Counted from the stretch's first letter, positions 17,346 through 26,651 are shown. The stretch: DNA of 58,286 nt from Bacteroidales bacterium UBA5219 (GCA_002412425.1 DHVB01000068.1:1-58286); one strand, 5' to 3'. Numbers and translations: made by a program. The notes: generated from the letters alone by a model not told the origin.

Positions 17346-18590
17346 TTGAACACAGAACTTTATTTAGCAAAGAGAATAGTTAGCAAAAAACATGCTAAGC
17401 ACACGTTTAGTCGTCCTATTGTAGCTGTGGCTATAGGCGGTATTGCATTGGGAATAGCGGTAATGATTTTGTCAATAGCTATTGTTACAGGATTTAAAAA
17501 TGAAATTACAAATAAAGTTGTTGGCTTTGGCTCGCATTTGCAAATCGTAAATTTTGATAATAATACTTCTTACGAAACTTATCCTATAAGCAAATCACAA
17601 ACTTGGCTTTCTGAACTTAAACAAATTGAAGGTGTAGAATCCGTAAATATGTTTATAACTAAAGCCGGAATTGCTAAGACAGACGAAGATTTGCAAGGCG
17701 TGATTTTTAAAGGAATAGATAATGATTTTGATTGGAAATTTTTTAAGCAATATTTAACCGAAGGCGATACATTATTAATAAGTGATTCGAGTAGAAATAA
17801 TGGAGTTGTTGTTTCTGCGAGTATTGCAAATGCACTAAAATTAAATGTTGGTGATAGTTTCTCGGCTTATTTCATTCAAGAGCCACCACGAATGCGAAAG
17901 TTTACTATAATTGGAATTTATGAAACTAAATTAGAGGATTTAGATAAAATTTTTGTCTTATGTGATATTAAGCACTTACGCAAACTTAATGATTGGAAAG
18001 ATGATGAAATAACTGGATTTGAAGTTAAAATTCAAGATTTTTCTAAAACAATGGACATGGAAATAAAAGTCAGTAGGTTAGTGGGTAATTATTTAAGTGC
18101 TGATGGCGGTATGATTAAAGTTAAGAGCATTGTAGAAGATTATCCAGGAATTTTTGATTGGCTTTCTTTATTAGATATAAATGTTTGGGTAATTTTAATT
18201 CTAATGCTGTCAGTAGCAGGCTTTAATATGATTTCGGGTTTGCTTGTGATAATTTTAGAAAGAGTAAATATGATAGGTATATTAAAAAGTATTGGTGCTT
18301 CAAATGTTAAAGTTGCAAAAGTTTTTATCTATGTGGCGGGCTTTTTAATTTCGCGAGGAATGCTTATCGGAAATATTATTGGAATAGGTTTGTGTTTATT
18401 GCAAAAATATTTTGGAATAATTACTTTAGATGCAGATTCTTATTATGTATCTGTAGTTCCAATCAATTTAGACTTAATTCATCTTTTGTTATTAAATATT
18501 GGTTCTTTAGTTATTACACTGATAATGATGATTTTACCTTCAATGTTAGTGTCAAAAATTAGTCCCGCAGAAACAATAAGATTTAATTAA
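17346..18590 (+). CDS. LolC/LolE-like ABC permease
   Basis: Inner-membrane permease of the FtsX/MacB/LolCE superfamily, probably part of a lipoprotein-release exporter. The first helix is at about 25-48 (IVAVAIGGIALGIAVMILSI). A large periplasmic MacB-like domain (about 50-270) is followed by three C-terminal helices, the first near 278-302 with the SVAGFNMISGLLVIILER signature. Start: TTG at 17346 restores the conserved N-terminus MNTELYLAKRI, and no ATG lies upstream in frame. No ATPase gene is adjacent; Bacteroidota often encode LolD elsewhere. Confidence 0.85.
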   Translation: MNTELYLAKRIVSKKHAKHTFSRPIVAVAIGGIALGIAVMILSIAIVTGFKNEITNKVVGFGSHLQIVNFDNNTSYETYPISKSQTWLSELKQIEGVESVNMFITKAGIAKTDEDLQGVIFKGIDNDFDWKFFKQYLTEGDTLLISDSSRNNGVVVSASIANALKLNVGDSFSAYFIQEPPRMRKFTIIGIYETKLEDLDKIFVLCDIKHLRKLNDWKDDEITGFEVKIQDFSKTMDMEIKVSRLVGNYLSADGGMIKVKSIVEDYPGIFDWLSLLDINVWVILILMLSVAGFNMISGLLVIILERVNMIGILKSIGASNVKVAKVFIYVAGFLISRGMLIGNIIGIGLCLLQKYFGIITLDADSYYVSVVPINLDLIHLLLLNIGSLVITLIMMILPSMLVSKISPAETIRFN

Positions 18591-18642
18591 TTGATTTTTT
18601 TCGCATATTATTTAACACATTTTTTATTTTGTATAAAAAAAC

Positions 18643-18650
18643 TATATTTG
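18643..18650 (+). promoter_or_regulatory. -7 element upstream of the DUF1015 gene
   Basis: TATATTTG matches TAnnTTTG, 36 bases ahead of the ATG at 18687. No clear TTTG lies at the ideal distance. Confidence 0.4.
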
Positions 18651-18686
18651 CGAAAAAATTTTTAGTAACTTTTAAAATTATATAAA

Positions 18687-19934
18687 ATGGCAGTAGTAAA
18701 ACCTTTTAAAGGATTGCGTCCACCAAAACATTTGGTTGAGAATGTTTCGTGTTTACCTTATGATGTGATGAATAGTGCAGAAGCAGCACAAATGGCAAAA
18801 GGCAAAAAAGAATCTCTTTTGCATGTAACTCGTGCCGAAATTGACTTACCAGCAGGAACAGATATTCATAGTAGCGTAGTTTATGAAAAAGCTGTTGAGA
18901 ATTTTGAAAAAATGCAAAAAGAAGGCTGGCTTGTTCAAGATAAAGAAGCTAAATTTTATATTTATGCTCAAACTATGGAAGGACGTACTCAATACGGTAT
19001 TGTTGGTTGTGCTTTTTATGAAGATTATTATAATGGCGTAATTTTAAAACATGAGTTAACTCGTCCAGATAAAGAAGAAGACAGAATGACTTTAACAAAA
19101 TATACAAACGCTAATATTGAGCCTGTTTTCTTTTCTTACAGAGCAGTTGATGAACTTGATGCAATTATCGATAATATTGTAAAAAATCAAGAGCCAGAAT
19201 ACGATTTTGTTGCTGAAGATGGATTTGGACATCATTTCTGGGTAATTAGAGATGCAAAAATAAATCAAAGAATAGAAGAATTATTTGCAACTAAAGTTCC
19301 TGTGTTTTATGTGGCTGACGGACATCACAGAACTGCTGCAGCAAGCAGAATAGGAAAAGAAAGAGCCGAAAATAATCCTAACCATACAGGAAAAGAAGAA
19401 TATAATTATTTTATGGCTGTTATTTTTGCAGATAAGCAACTTAAAATTATGGACTACAATCGTGTAGTACAAGATTTGAACGGTTTATCGCAAGAAGAAT
19501 TCTTAACAAAAGTTGCAGATAAATTTTATATGCAAAAAATGGGTACAGAAATTTACAAACCAGCTGCTTTGCATGAGTTCTCAATGTATATAGATGGTAA
19601 TTGGTATAAACTTAACGCAAAACCTGGTACTTATAACGATGATGACCCAATCGAAATTCTTGACGTTAATGTGCTCTCAAAATATGTACTTGATGAAATT
19701 TTAGGAATTAAAGATTTGAGACGTAGCAATAGAATTGACTTTGTTGGTGGAATTAGAGGTTTAGGCGAATTGAAAAAACGCGTTGATTCTGGCGAAATGA
19801 AAGTAGCTTTTGCTTTATATCCAGTCTCTATGGACCAATTATTAAATATTTCTGATACAGGAAATATTATGCCTCCTAAGACTACTTGGTTTGAGCCTAA
19901 GTTGCGTTCTGGATTAGTTATACATAAATTATAA
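18687..19934 (+). CDS. DUF1015 family protein
   Basis: Full-length DUF1015 protein (415 residues), beginning with the family signature KPFKGLRPPKHLVENVSCLP and containing YVADGHHRTAAASRI at about 208-222. That DGHHR motif recalls the nucleotide/phosphate site of ParB/Srx-fold proteins, which include serine kinases. In many Bacteroidota DUF1015 genes lie beside serine-biosynthesis genes, but none is adjacent here. The activity is not known to me; a kinase-like or nucleotide-binding role is speculation. A strong terminator follows. Confidence 0.85.
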   Translation: MAVVKPFKGLRPPKHLVENVSCLPYDVMNSAEAAQMAKGKKESLLHVTRAEIDLPAGTDIHSSVVYEKAVENFEKMQKEGWLVQDKEAKFYIYAQTMEGRTQYGIVGCAFYEDYYNGVILKHELTRPDKEEDRMTLTKYTNANIEPVFFSYRAVDELDAIIDNIVKNQEPEYDFVAEDGFGHHFWVIRDAKINQRIEELFATKVPVFYVADGHHRTAAASRIGKERAENNPNHTGKEEYNYFMAVIFADKQLKIMDYNRVVQDLNGLSQEEFLTKVADKFYMQKMGTEIYKPAALHEFSMYIDGNWYKLNAKPGTYNDDDPIEILDVNVLSKYVLDEILGIKDLRRSNRIDFVGGIRGLGELKKRVDSGEMKVAFALYPVSMDQLLNISDTGNIMPPKTTWFEPKLRSGLVIHKL

Positions 19935-19950
19935 AACAACAAAATATTAA

Positions 19951-19985
19951 AAAAAGAGTTTGTTGCGAGACAAACTCTTTTTTTA
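19951..19985 (+). terminator. Rho-independent terminator after DUF1015
   Basis: Stem AAAAAGAGTTTGT / ACAAACTCTTTTT with a 6-base loop and T-rich tail, starting 17 bases after the stop codon. Confidence 0.85.
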
Positions 19986-19999
19986 TTTGTAAAAGTTTG

Positions 20000-21103
20000 A
20001 TGATTTTAACTTGGATAAGCATAGCACTAATTTCAATCTATTTGATTGTTCTTTTAATATTTACTTTTGCATTTATTAAAAGAAAAACTTTTGCTGAAAA
20101 GTGTAATGATTTTTCAAAAAAACTAAGTGTTATTATTGCATTTAGAAACGAAAAGGCTAATCTTAAACAACTAATTGATAGTTTATTAAATCAAAATAAT
20201 GCTCCAAATTTTGAAATTATTTTAGTAAACGACCATAGCGAAGATAATTTTTTAGAAGTTTTGAATTCTTTTTCTGATGAAAGAATAAAACTTTATAATA
20301 TAACCGAAGAGTTTACAGGCAAAAAAGCAGCATTAAGGTTTGGAATTTCAAAATCTCAAGGCGAAATTTTATTTTTTACAGATGCCGATTGTGTTTTGCC
20401 TAAAAATTGGATTTCAACAATGTTGGCATATCAACAAAAAAATAATGTGCAAATGCTTTGTGGACCTGTGAAATTTAAAGATTCTAATAAATTTCTAGAA
20501 AAAATATTTGCTTTAGAATTTATGAGCATGACTGGGAGTGGAGCAGCAGGATTTTTTATAGACAAAGCATTTATGTGCAATGGTGCAAATTATTGTATTT
20601 GCAAAAGCATTTTAAATGAAGTAGGAGCAGACTTTAATAATGAATTTTCTTCAGGTGATGATGTGTTTTTATTGCATTATGTATCGTCAAAATATAAGGT
20701 AGATTTTTTGAAATCTTATGATGCTTGTGTTGAAACATCTGCTCCGTCTTCTTTACAAGAGTTTTTTAATCAGCGAATTAGATGGGCTTCTAAGATTTCG
20801 GGTTATAGAAACGCATTTTCAATTTTTGTGGCTCTTGCAACATACTTTTCGGCATTTTCTTTACTTTTTTTAGTTATTTTAACTTTGTTTTTTACAAAAT
20901 TTTATGCTTTGTTGATTGCAGTTCTTGTTGCAAAATTTGTTGTTGAAATATTATTTTTAATACCTATAAGTAAATTTTATAAACAAAGTAATTGCTTGAT
21001 TTACTTGCCATTAGTGCAATTGTTTCACCCTTTATATGTGGTATTTATTCCTTTAATTCCATTTTTTTACAAACCAAAATGGAAAAATCGTAAGATTATA
21101 TAA
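20000..21103 (+). CDS. Membrane glycosyltransferase family 2
   Basis: GT-A fold glycosyltransferase. An N-terminal helix (about 5-26) leads into the catalytic domain: LSVIIAFRNEKANL at about 42-55, LVNDHSEDNF, and the metal-binding FTDADCVLP near 128-136. A QRIRWASKISGY motif, the Q/RxxRW signature of processive or lipid-linked enzymes, lies near 260. Three C-terminal helices follow. The start is taken at ATG 20000; a TTG three bases earlier is less likely. Acceptor and sugar are unknown; a surface polysaccharide or glycolipid is likely. It converges on recQ with one base between the stops. Confidence 0.88.
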   Translation: MILTWISIALISIYLIVLLIFTFAFIKRKTFAEKCNDFSKKLSVIIAFRNEKANLKQLIDSLLNQNNAPNFEIILVNDHSEDNFLEVLNSFSDERIKLYNITEEFTGKKAALRFGISKSQGEILFFTDADCVLPKNWISTMLAYQQKNNVQMLCGPVKFKDSNKFLEKIFALEFMSMTGSGAAGFFIDKAFMCNGANYCICKSILNEVGADFNNEFSSGDDVFLLHYVSSKYKVDFLKSYDACVETSAPSSLQEFFNQRIRWASKISGYRNAFSIFVALATYFSAFSLLFLVILTLFFTKFYALLIAVLVAKFVVEILFLIPISKFYKQSNCLIYLPLVQLFHPLYVVFIPLIPFFYKPKWKNRKII

Positions 21104-21104
21104 A

Positions 21105-23288
21105 TTAGTTAGCTACTTCTGACAAGAATTTAATTCTAACTAATCTAATTTCTTCTTCGCTATATTCGTCTTCTAAATCAGCAATTGCATCTTCAATAGA
21201 ATCTGATTCTGCTTCTTCTCTAAAATATGCAAAAATATCATCTATAATTTCTTCATCTAATATAGACCTTAAATAATAATCAATATCTATTTTTGTTCCA
21301 GAATTTACTATAGCTTCAATTTCTTCAATTAGTTCGTCCATTTCTATTCCTAATGCTTTGCAGACTTCTTCAAGAGGCATTTTTCTATCAATGTTTTTAA
21401 TAATAAAAACTTTGTTAGTTGACTTATTAACAACAGATTTTATAACAAGATCTTGAGGTCTTTCAATCTCATTTTCTTCAACATATTTACTAATAAGCTT
21501 AATAAATTCTTCGCCATATTTTTGAGCTTTTCCTTGTCCTACACCAGTAATGTTTGTTAGTTCGTCCATGGTAATAGGATATTGGATAACCATATCTTGC
21601 AATGAAGGGTCGCTAAAAATTACATAAGGTGGTAATTTATGTTTTTTTGCTATTGATTTTCTTAAATCTTTTAGCATTGCAAACAATTCTTCATCTGTTG
21701 CCGAACCGCCTACAAACATTCCTCCTTCGTTATCATCTTCGGCATCTTCGTAATTATGGTCTTTTGTTAATAAAACTGAATATGGTCTTTCGTAATAATC
21801 TCTTCCTTTGTCAGTAATTTTTAAAAGTCCGTAATTAACTATTTCTTTTTCAATAAATTGAGCAATCAACATTTGACGGATAACTGCTTTCCAATGTCTG
21901 GCTTGGTCTTGTCCACCTGTTCCAAAAATTGGTAAATCTTGATGTTTAAAAGTTGCAATTTCTGCAGTTTTCTTGCCTGTAAGAATATTTACAATATGTT
22001 CGGCTTTAAATTTTTCTTTAACAAGCATTATCGTTTCCAAAACAGTTAAAATATCTTCTTTACCTTCGAATTTAGGTTTTGGATTTAAGCAGTTATCACA
22101 GTTTCCGCAATTTTCTTTCATTTCTTCGCCAAAATAGTTTAAGAGTTGTCTAACTCTACAAACACTTGACTCTGCATATGAAACAGTATCGAAAAGTAAT
22201 TGCTTGCCGATTTCTTGTTCGCTTACTGGCTTTCCTTGCATAAACTTTTCGAGCTTTTGTATATCGTCGTAGCTATAAAAAGTTATACATTTTCCTTCGC
22301 CACCGTCTCTGCCAGCTCTACCAGTTTCTTGATAATAGCCTTCTAAGCTTTTTGGAATATTGTAGTGAATAACAAATCTAACATCTGGCTTGTCTATTCC
22401 CATTCCAAAAGCTATGGTTGCAACAATAACATTTGCTTCTTCGTTCAAAAACATATCTTGATTTTGTGAACGCACAGCAGCGTCCATTCCCGCATGATAT
22501 GCCAAAGCTTTAATGTCGTTAACAACTAACAGTTCTGCAAGTTCTTCAACTTTTTTTCGACTTAAACAATAAATAATTCCTGATTTTCCGGGATTATTTT
22601 TTATATATTTAATAATTTCTTTTGAAGCATTTATTTTTGGTCTAACTTCATAATATAAATTATGTCGGCGGAAAGAAGCTTTAAAAACTTTAGCATCTAG
22701 CATGTCAAGGTTTTTTTGAATATCATGTTGAACCTTAGGCGTTGCTGTTGCAGTTAAAGCCATTAAAGGAGTTCTTCCTATTGCATCAACTATAGGTCTA
22801 ATCCTTCTGTATTCTGGTCTAAAGTCGTGTCCCCATTCGCTAATACAATGTGCTTCATCAATAGCAAAGAAAGATATTTTGAACTTTTTAATAAACTCAA
22901 CATTCTCTTCTTTGGTAAGAGATTCAGGAGCTACGTATAAAAGTTTTGTTTTACCACTTAAAACATCTTCTTTTACAATATTTGTTTCAGTTTTATTTAA
23001 TGATGAGTTTAGAAAATGTGCAACGCCACTGTCTAAACTAAATCCACGCATAGCATCAACTTGATTTTTCATCAATGCAATTAATGGCGAAATAACAATT
23101 GCTGTGCCTTCTAATATTAATGCTGGTAATTGGTAACATAAAGATTTACCACCACCTGTTGGCATTAATACAAAAGAATCATGTCCATCAAGTAGGCTTA
23201 AAATTACTTCTTTTTGTTGACCTTTAAAATTGTCGAATCCAAAATATTTCTTTAAAACTTCAAAAATTTGTTTTTCTTTATCTGTCAT
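21105..23288 (-). CDS. recQ: ATP-dependent DNA helicase RecQ
   Basis: 3'-5' helicase in recombination repair and fork restart. Domain order: DEAD-like helicase with TGGGKS at 44-49 and DEAH at 144-147 (IDEAHCISEWGHDFRPEYR). The second RecA domain has AFGMGIDKPDVR and QETGRAGRDG. The RQC zinc site is CRVRQLL...CGNCDNC (four Cys). The winged helix follows, then an HRDC domain from about 535 (LRKSIAKKHKLPPYVIFSD). The acidic C-terminal extension after about 600 is common in Bacteroidota RecQ. It is 727 residues and intact. Confidence 0.96.
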   Translation of the reverse strand: MTDKEKQIFEVLKKYFGFDNFKGQQKEVILSLLDGHDSFVLMPTGGGKSLCYQLPALILEGTAIVISPLIALMKNQVDAMRGFSLDSGVAHFLNSSLNKTETNIVKEDVLSGKTKLLYVAPESLTKEENVEFIKKFKISFFAIDEAHCISEWGHDFRPEYRRIRPIVDAIGRTPLMALTATATPKVQHDIQKNLDMLDAKVFKASFRRHNLYYEVRPKINASKEIIKYIKNNPGKSGIIYCLSRKKVEELAELLVVNDIKALAYHAGMDAAVRSQNQDMFLNEEANVIVATIAFGMGIDKPDVRFVIHYNIPKSLEGYYQETGRAGRDGGEGKCITFYSYDDIQKLEKFMQGKPVSEQEIGKQLLFDTVSYAESSVCRVRQLLNYFGEEMKENCGNCDNCLNPKPKFEGKEDILTVLETIMLVKEKFKAEHIVNILTGKKTAEIATFKHQDLPIFGTGGQDQARHWKAVIRQMLIAQFIEKEIVNYGLLKITDKGRDYYERPYSVLLTKDHNYEDAEDDNEGGMFVGGSATDEELFAMLKDLRKSIAKKHKLPPYVIFSDPSLQDMVIQYPITMDELTNITGVGQGKAQKYGEEFIKLISKYVEENEIERPQDLVIKSVVNKSTNKVFIIKNIDRKMPLEEVCKALGIEMDELIEEIEAIVNSGTKIDIDYYLRSILDEEIIDDIFAYFREEAESDSIEDAIADLEDEYSEEEIRLVRIKFLSEVAN

Positions 23289-23477
23289 TTAAAATCTCTT
23301 TTACTATAATTAATATATATTGTATATTAAAAACATTAATCTAAAAATCAATTATTTTAGTCAAAGTTAAAAATTAAAATTTAATAAGTATATGTTTTTA
23401 AACTTATTTAACTAAATTTTTAATATTTTAATTAAGTTTCATATTAAAATAAGTACTAAATTAGCAAAAAAAATCGA

Positions 23478-24455
23478 ATGCAAAAAAATAATATTGAAAA
23501 AATTATAGAAATTGCTAAAAAAACTATTGTTTTAGAAGCAGAGTCAATTTCTAATTTGGTTAATTATATTGACAAAAGTTTTGCAGAAGTAGTAAATAAA
23601 ATTTTTGAATCTACTGGCAGAGTTATAATTACAGGTATTGGTAAGAGTGCAATTATTGGTAATAAAATTGTTGCAAGTTTAAATTCGACAGGTACACCAG
23701 CAATATTTATGCACGCAGCAGATGCTATACATGGTGATTTAGGAATTGTACAAAAAGATGATGTTGTAATTTGTTTGTCGAAAAGTGGAAATACACCAGA
23801 AATAAAAGTTTTGATTCCATTAATAAAAAATAATGGTAATTTATTAGTGGCAATAGTTGGTGATGAAAATTCTTTTTTAGCTAAAAGTGCCGATTATGTT
23901 CTATTAACAACAGTCGATAGCGAGGCTTGTCCAAATAATTTAGCACCTACATCAAGTACTACTGCTCAGTTGGTTATGGGCGATGCTTTAATGTTGGCTT
24001 TGTTGCAAATGCGAGGTTTTACAGCAAAAGATTTTGCAAGATTTCACCCAGGAGGTTCTTTAGGCAAAAAATTATATTTGCGTGTAGATGATATTTATAT
24101 TCAAAATGCTAAACCAAAAGTAAAACCTAATGATAATATTACAAAAGTAATTTCTGAAATTACAGGCAAAAGACTTGGAGCAACTGCTGTTGTTGATGAA
24201 AATGATATGATGTTAGGTATAATTACTGATGGAGATTTAAGAAGAATGTTAGAAAAATATCCTTCTGAGTTTATTAATTTAAAAGCTAAAGATATAATGT
24301 CTGATAAACCCAAAATGGTTGAAAAAGACTGCCTTGCAATAAACGCCCTTTCGGTTATTAAAGCAAATAATATAAGCCAAGTTGTTGTGGTCGAAGACAA
24401 TAAATATTTGGGAATTGTGCATATGCACGATTTGATGAGAGAAGGAATCGTCTAA
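23478..24455 (+). CDS. kdsD: D-arabinose-5-phosphate isomerase (KdsD/KpsF)
   Basis: Interconverts ribulose-5-phosphate and arabinose-5-phosphate, the first step to Kdo for lipopolysaccharide. The SIS domain (about 35-195) has GRVIITGIGKSAIIGNKI with SLNSTGTPAIF, and the active-site AcPNNLAPTSSTT stretch near 154-166. Two CBS domains follow (about 205-325, KAKDIMSDKPKMV). The 325 residues match the family. It stands alone on the plus strand after a 190-base AT-rich gap divergent from recQ. Confidence 0.95.
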   Translation: MQKNNIEKIIEIAKKTIVLEAESISNLVNYIDKSFAEVVNKIFESTGRVIITGIGKSAIIGNKIVASLNSTGTPAIFMHAADAIHGDLGIVQKDDVVICLSKSGNTPEIKVLIPLIKNNGNLLVAIVGDENSFLAKSADYVLLTTVDSEACPNNLAPTSSTTAQLVMGDALMLALLQMRGFTAKDFARFHPGGSLGKKLYLRVDDIYIQNAKPKVKPNDNITKVISEITGKRLGATAVVDENDMMLGIITDGDLRRMLEKYPSEFINLKAKDIMSDKPKMVEKDCLAINALSVIKANNISQVVVVEDNKYLGIVHMHDLMREGIV

Positions 24456-24456
24456 C

Positions 24457-24490
24457 AGTTAAAAGTTAAAAGTCGAAAGTTGAAAGTCGG
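24457..24490. repeat. GTTAAAAGT-type short repeat
   Basis: Tandem variants of the word GTTAAAAGT/GAAAGTT/GAAAGTCGG run directly after the kdsD stop. The same family, partly in the other orientation, is at 7026-7108 and 58172-58277. It marks a 351-base gene-free gap (24456-24806) made mostly of repeats. Confidence 0.6.
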
Positions 24491-24518
24491 ATTTTCAATA
24501 AATTATGCAGTATAGTGT

Positions 24519-24542
24519 AGAGACGGTGCATGCGCCGTCTCT
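24519..24542. repeat. Perfect 8-bp hairpin in intergenic repeat
   Basis: AGAGACGG and CCGTCTCT pair perfectly around TGCATGCG. The hairpin sits inside the repeat-rich gap after kdsD and has no following T-run, so it is more like a dispersed palindromic repeat than a terminator. Confidence 0.6.
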
Positions 24543-24662
24543 TACCTATACAAATCCCAAATAAATAAAAGCGGTATTGTATTTTATAAAATACAAAATA
24601 TTATAGAAATTGTATTGTTAAGAATACAATAGTTCTGTTTCGGATTTCCCCGCACAATCTTG

Positions 24663-24785
24663 CTCGCTCGGATTTGTAATCCGAGTGTAACATTACCAAG
24701 CACTCGGATTGCAAATCCGAGCGAGCGTCAGAGGTGTTTGAGCGAGCGTCAGAGGTGTTTGAGCGAGCGTCAGAGGTGTTTGAGC
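24663..24785. repeat. Long-hairpin repeat with tandem tail, copy 2
   Basis: Two 25-base arms (24663-24687 and 24701-24725) are fully complementary apart from one G-T wobble, around a 13-base loop. Each arm also contains an internal palindrome (CTCGGATT / AATCCGAG), so a cruciform with side hairpins is possible. Three exact 21-base units starting GAGCGAGCGTCAGAGGTGTT follow from 24719. It is homologous to 6861-6959. Confidence 0.9.
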
Positions 24786-24806
24786 AATTGGGGAAGTGTG
24801 TGATTT

Positions 24807-25499
24807 TTACAATATCTCTTTTATATCTAACAAATTTTTTACTTCAAAATCTGGTTTAAAATCAATTGCTTCATTATTAAAATTACACCAAATTGTTTTA
24901 ATGCCTTTTTCTGCTGCACCAATAATATCAACATTAATATCATCGCCAATCATTATTGAATTTTCGGGAGTTGAATTTGTGTTTTTAAGAACAAAATCAA
25001 AAAAAAGCTGATGTGGTTTATTATAACCAACTTCTTCGGAAGTGAAAATTCTGTCGAAATATTTCTCAATTTTACAATTTCTTGCTTTAGTGTACTGCAC
25101 TTCTGTAAAGCCATTGGTTACAAGATAAATTTTATATTTTTTCTGTAAATATTCCAAAATTTCAATGCTGTGAGGAATAAGTTTTGTTTTTGTTGGACTA
25201 AGTTTTAAATATTGTTGTCCCATTTCTTGTGCAAGCTCTTTATTATCAAGACCAAAATGTTTTAAACTTAAATAATAACGAGACCAAATTAAAGTGTCTT
25301 TTTCAAGTTTTGCATTTCTGTAATCTTCCCAAAGCTGATTGTTTATTTCTCTGTATTTCTTTATATAGTCCGAAAAACTGCAATATTTATCTGCTTCAAA
25401 TTTGTAAAACAGTTCTTCAATTGTTTCGTTTGAATTTTTGTCAAAATCCCATAAAGTTTTGTCTAAGTCAATTAAAACACTTTTAATATCCATACTCAA
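24807..25499 (-). CDS. HAD-family phosphatase, YjjG type
   Basis: Haloacid-dehalogenase hydrolase of the YjjG (pyrimidine 5'-nucleotidase) subfamily, 230 residues. Motif I is VLIDLDKTLWDFD (about 7-19), with the nucleophile and acid Asp. The helical cap spans about 20-100. Motif II is LVTNGF (Thr-Asn), motif III the Lys in TSEEVGYNKPH, and motif IV IMIGDDINVDIIGA. It probably removes phosphate from non-canonical nucleotides in the cytoplasm, but other small substrates are possible. It is a single leftward gene abutting a repeat. Confidence 0.85.
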   Translation of the reverse strand: MSMDIKSVLIDLDKTLWDFDKNSNETIEELFYKFEADKYCSFSDYIKKYREINNQLWEDYRNAKLEKDTLIWSRYYLSLKHFGLDNKELAQEMGQQYLKLSPTKTKLIPHSIEILEYLQKKYKIYLVTNGFTEVQYTKARNCKIEKYFDRIFTSEEVGYNKPHQLFFDFVLKNTNSTPENSIMIGDDINVDIIGAAEKGIKTIWCNFNNEAIDFKPDFEVKNLLDIKEIL

Positions 25500-25592
25500 A
25501 TAATAAATTGCAAAAATACTTATTTAGATTTTTGCTAAATATGTTTTAAAAATTTTGTTTCTTTAAAAAATGTTAATTTCAAATTTTAAGTA

Positions 25593-25623
25593 TATATTTG
25601 AAAACATATTTTAAATATATTTG
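25593..25623 (+). promoter_or_regulatory. Tandem TATATTTG -7 elements before DUF6132
   Basis: TATATTTG occurs at 25593-25600 and 25616-25623, both perfect TAnnTTTG matches. The second lies 23 bases ahead of the ATG at 25646. Clear TTTG elements at the ideal distance are missing. Confidence 0.4.
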
Positions 25624-25645
25624 TTTAGAAAACAAATTTTGAAGA

Positions 25646-25852
25646 ATGAATAGATTTAAAATGAATACATTTAAAAAGAAACTTATTTTTAGAATTGTGC
25701 TTACTGTTTTAGGTGGAGTAGCAGGCTTGCTTTATTGGAAATATGTTGGTTGTGCATCAGGAGCTTGCCCAATTCAGTCGAAATGGTATTTAAGTTCGCT
25801 TTATGGATTGGTATTAGGCTATTTAATAAGTGGTTTTGTTTATTCCAGCTAA
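25646..25852 (+). CDS. Small DUF6132-like membrane protein
   Basis: The 68-residue protein has two hydrophobic segments (about 13-30 and 48-66). Between them lies a cysteine-bearing loop, YWKYVGCASGACPIQS, that resembles the DUF6132 family. A second in-frame ATG (25661) is possible. It is 56 bases ahead of a tandem-thioredoxin lipoprotein gene on the same strand. The two Cys residues and this neighbour hint at a thiol or sulfur role, but the function is not known to me. Confidence 0.7.
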   Translation: MNRFKMNTFKKKLIFRIVLTVLGGVAGLLYWKYVGCASGACPIQSKWYLSSLYGLVLGYLISGFVYSS

Positions 25853-25907
25853 GAAAAAAGCTGAACTTAATGAAAATGATATAAATAAAAAATAAACTTA
25901 ATCTAAT

Positions 25908-26651
25908 ATGAAGAAAACTCTTAATTTACTAATGATTTTAGCACTATCTTTTGCCGTGCTATCTTGTGGTTCATCAAATAAAAATGATGAGAAAAAAGAA
26001 ATGAAAGAAGAAAAAGAAGTAGTAAAATCAGCTTTCGATCAAGCTATTGAAGGAAGTATTCCTGTGGTAGTTGATTTTTATGCTGACTGGTGCAAACCTT
26101 GTCAAATTCAAGGACCTATTATTGATGATTTAGCAAAAGAATTGGGCGAGCAAATAAAAGTTATTAAAGTTAATGTTGATAATGAGCAAACTTTAGCAGC
26201 TAGATTTGAAGTTCAATCTATTCCAACAATAATGATTTTTAAAGAAAATAGAATTGTTTTTAAAGCAGTAGGCTTACAAAATACTACAGTTTTAAAAAAT
26301 GCTTTAGGAGATTTAGGAGTTGATATTAGTATGCCCAATATAGAAAAATCTGAACCCAAAAGTTCTTTCGACCAAGCCATTGCAGGAAGCACTCCAGTTT
26401 TGGTAGATTTTTATGCCACTTGGTGTAAACCTTGCCAAATTCAAGCACCTATCATTGATGAATTAGAAAGAGAATTAGGTGGACAAATAAAAGTTATAAA
26501 AGTTGATGTTGATAGAGAATTGGAACTTTCTCAAAGATATGGAATTCAATCTATTCCTACTATAATGATTTTTAAAGAAAATCAAATAGTTTTTAAAGCT
26601 CTTGGAGTGCAAAATAAAGAAACTTTGATGCAAGCTATAAATAATTTATAG
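25908..26651 (+). CDS. Lipoprotein with two tandem thioredoxin domains
   Basis: Envelope lipoprotein: a signal peptide ends in a lipobox with Cys20 (LSCGSS), followed by a Lys/Glu-rich linker. Two thioredoxin domains follow (about 42-138 and 152-247), each with an active site WCKPC (Cys62/65 and Cys173/176) and the cis-Pro loop SIPT. The domains are very alike, repeating FDQAI, VDFYA and IMIFKEN, so they arose by recent internal duplication. CKPC differs from the standard CGPC and may shift the redox potential. The likely role is thiol-disulfide exchange in the periplasm, possibly with the small membrane protein upstream. Lipid anchoring on the periplasmic face is inferred. Confidence 0.9.
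   Translation: MKKTLNLLMILALSFAVLSCGSSNKNDEKKEMKEEKEVVKSAFDQAIEGSIPVVVDFYADWCKPCQIQGPIIDDLAKELGEQIKVIKVNVDNEQTLAARFEVQSIPTIMIFKENRIVFKAVGLQNTTVLKNALGDLGVDISMPNIEKSEPKSSFDQAIAGSTPVLVDFYATWCKPCQIQAPIIDELERELGGQIKVIKVDVDRELELSQRYGIQSIPTIMIFKENQIVFKALGVQNKETLMQAINNL

Noticed and set aside
24719..24785. Three exact 21-base repeats as a possible CRISPR array
   Set aside because: The units are directly adjacent with no spacers and there is no cas gene in the window; they are the tail of the hairpin repeat.
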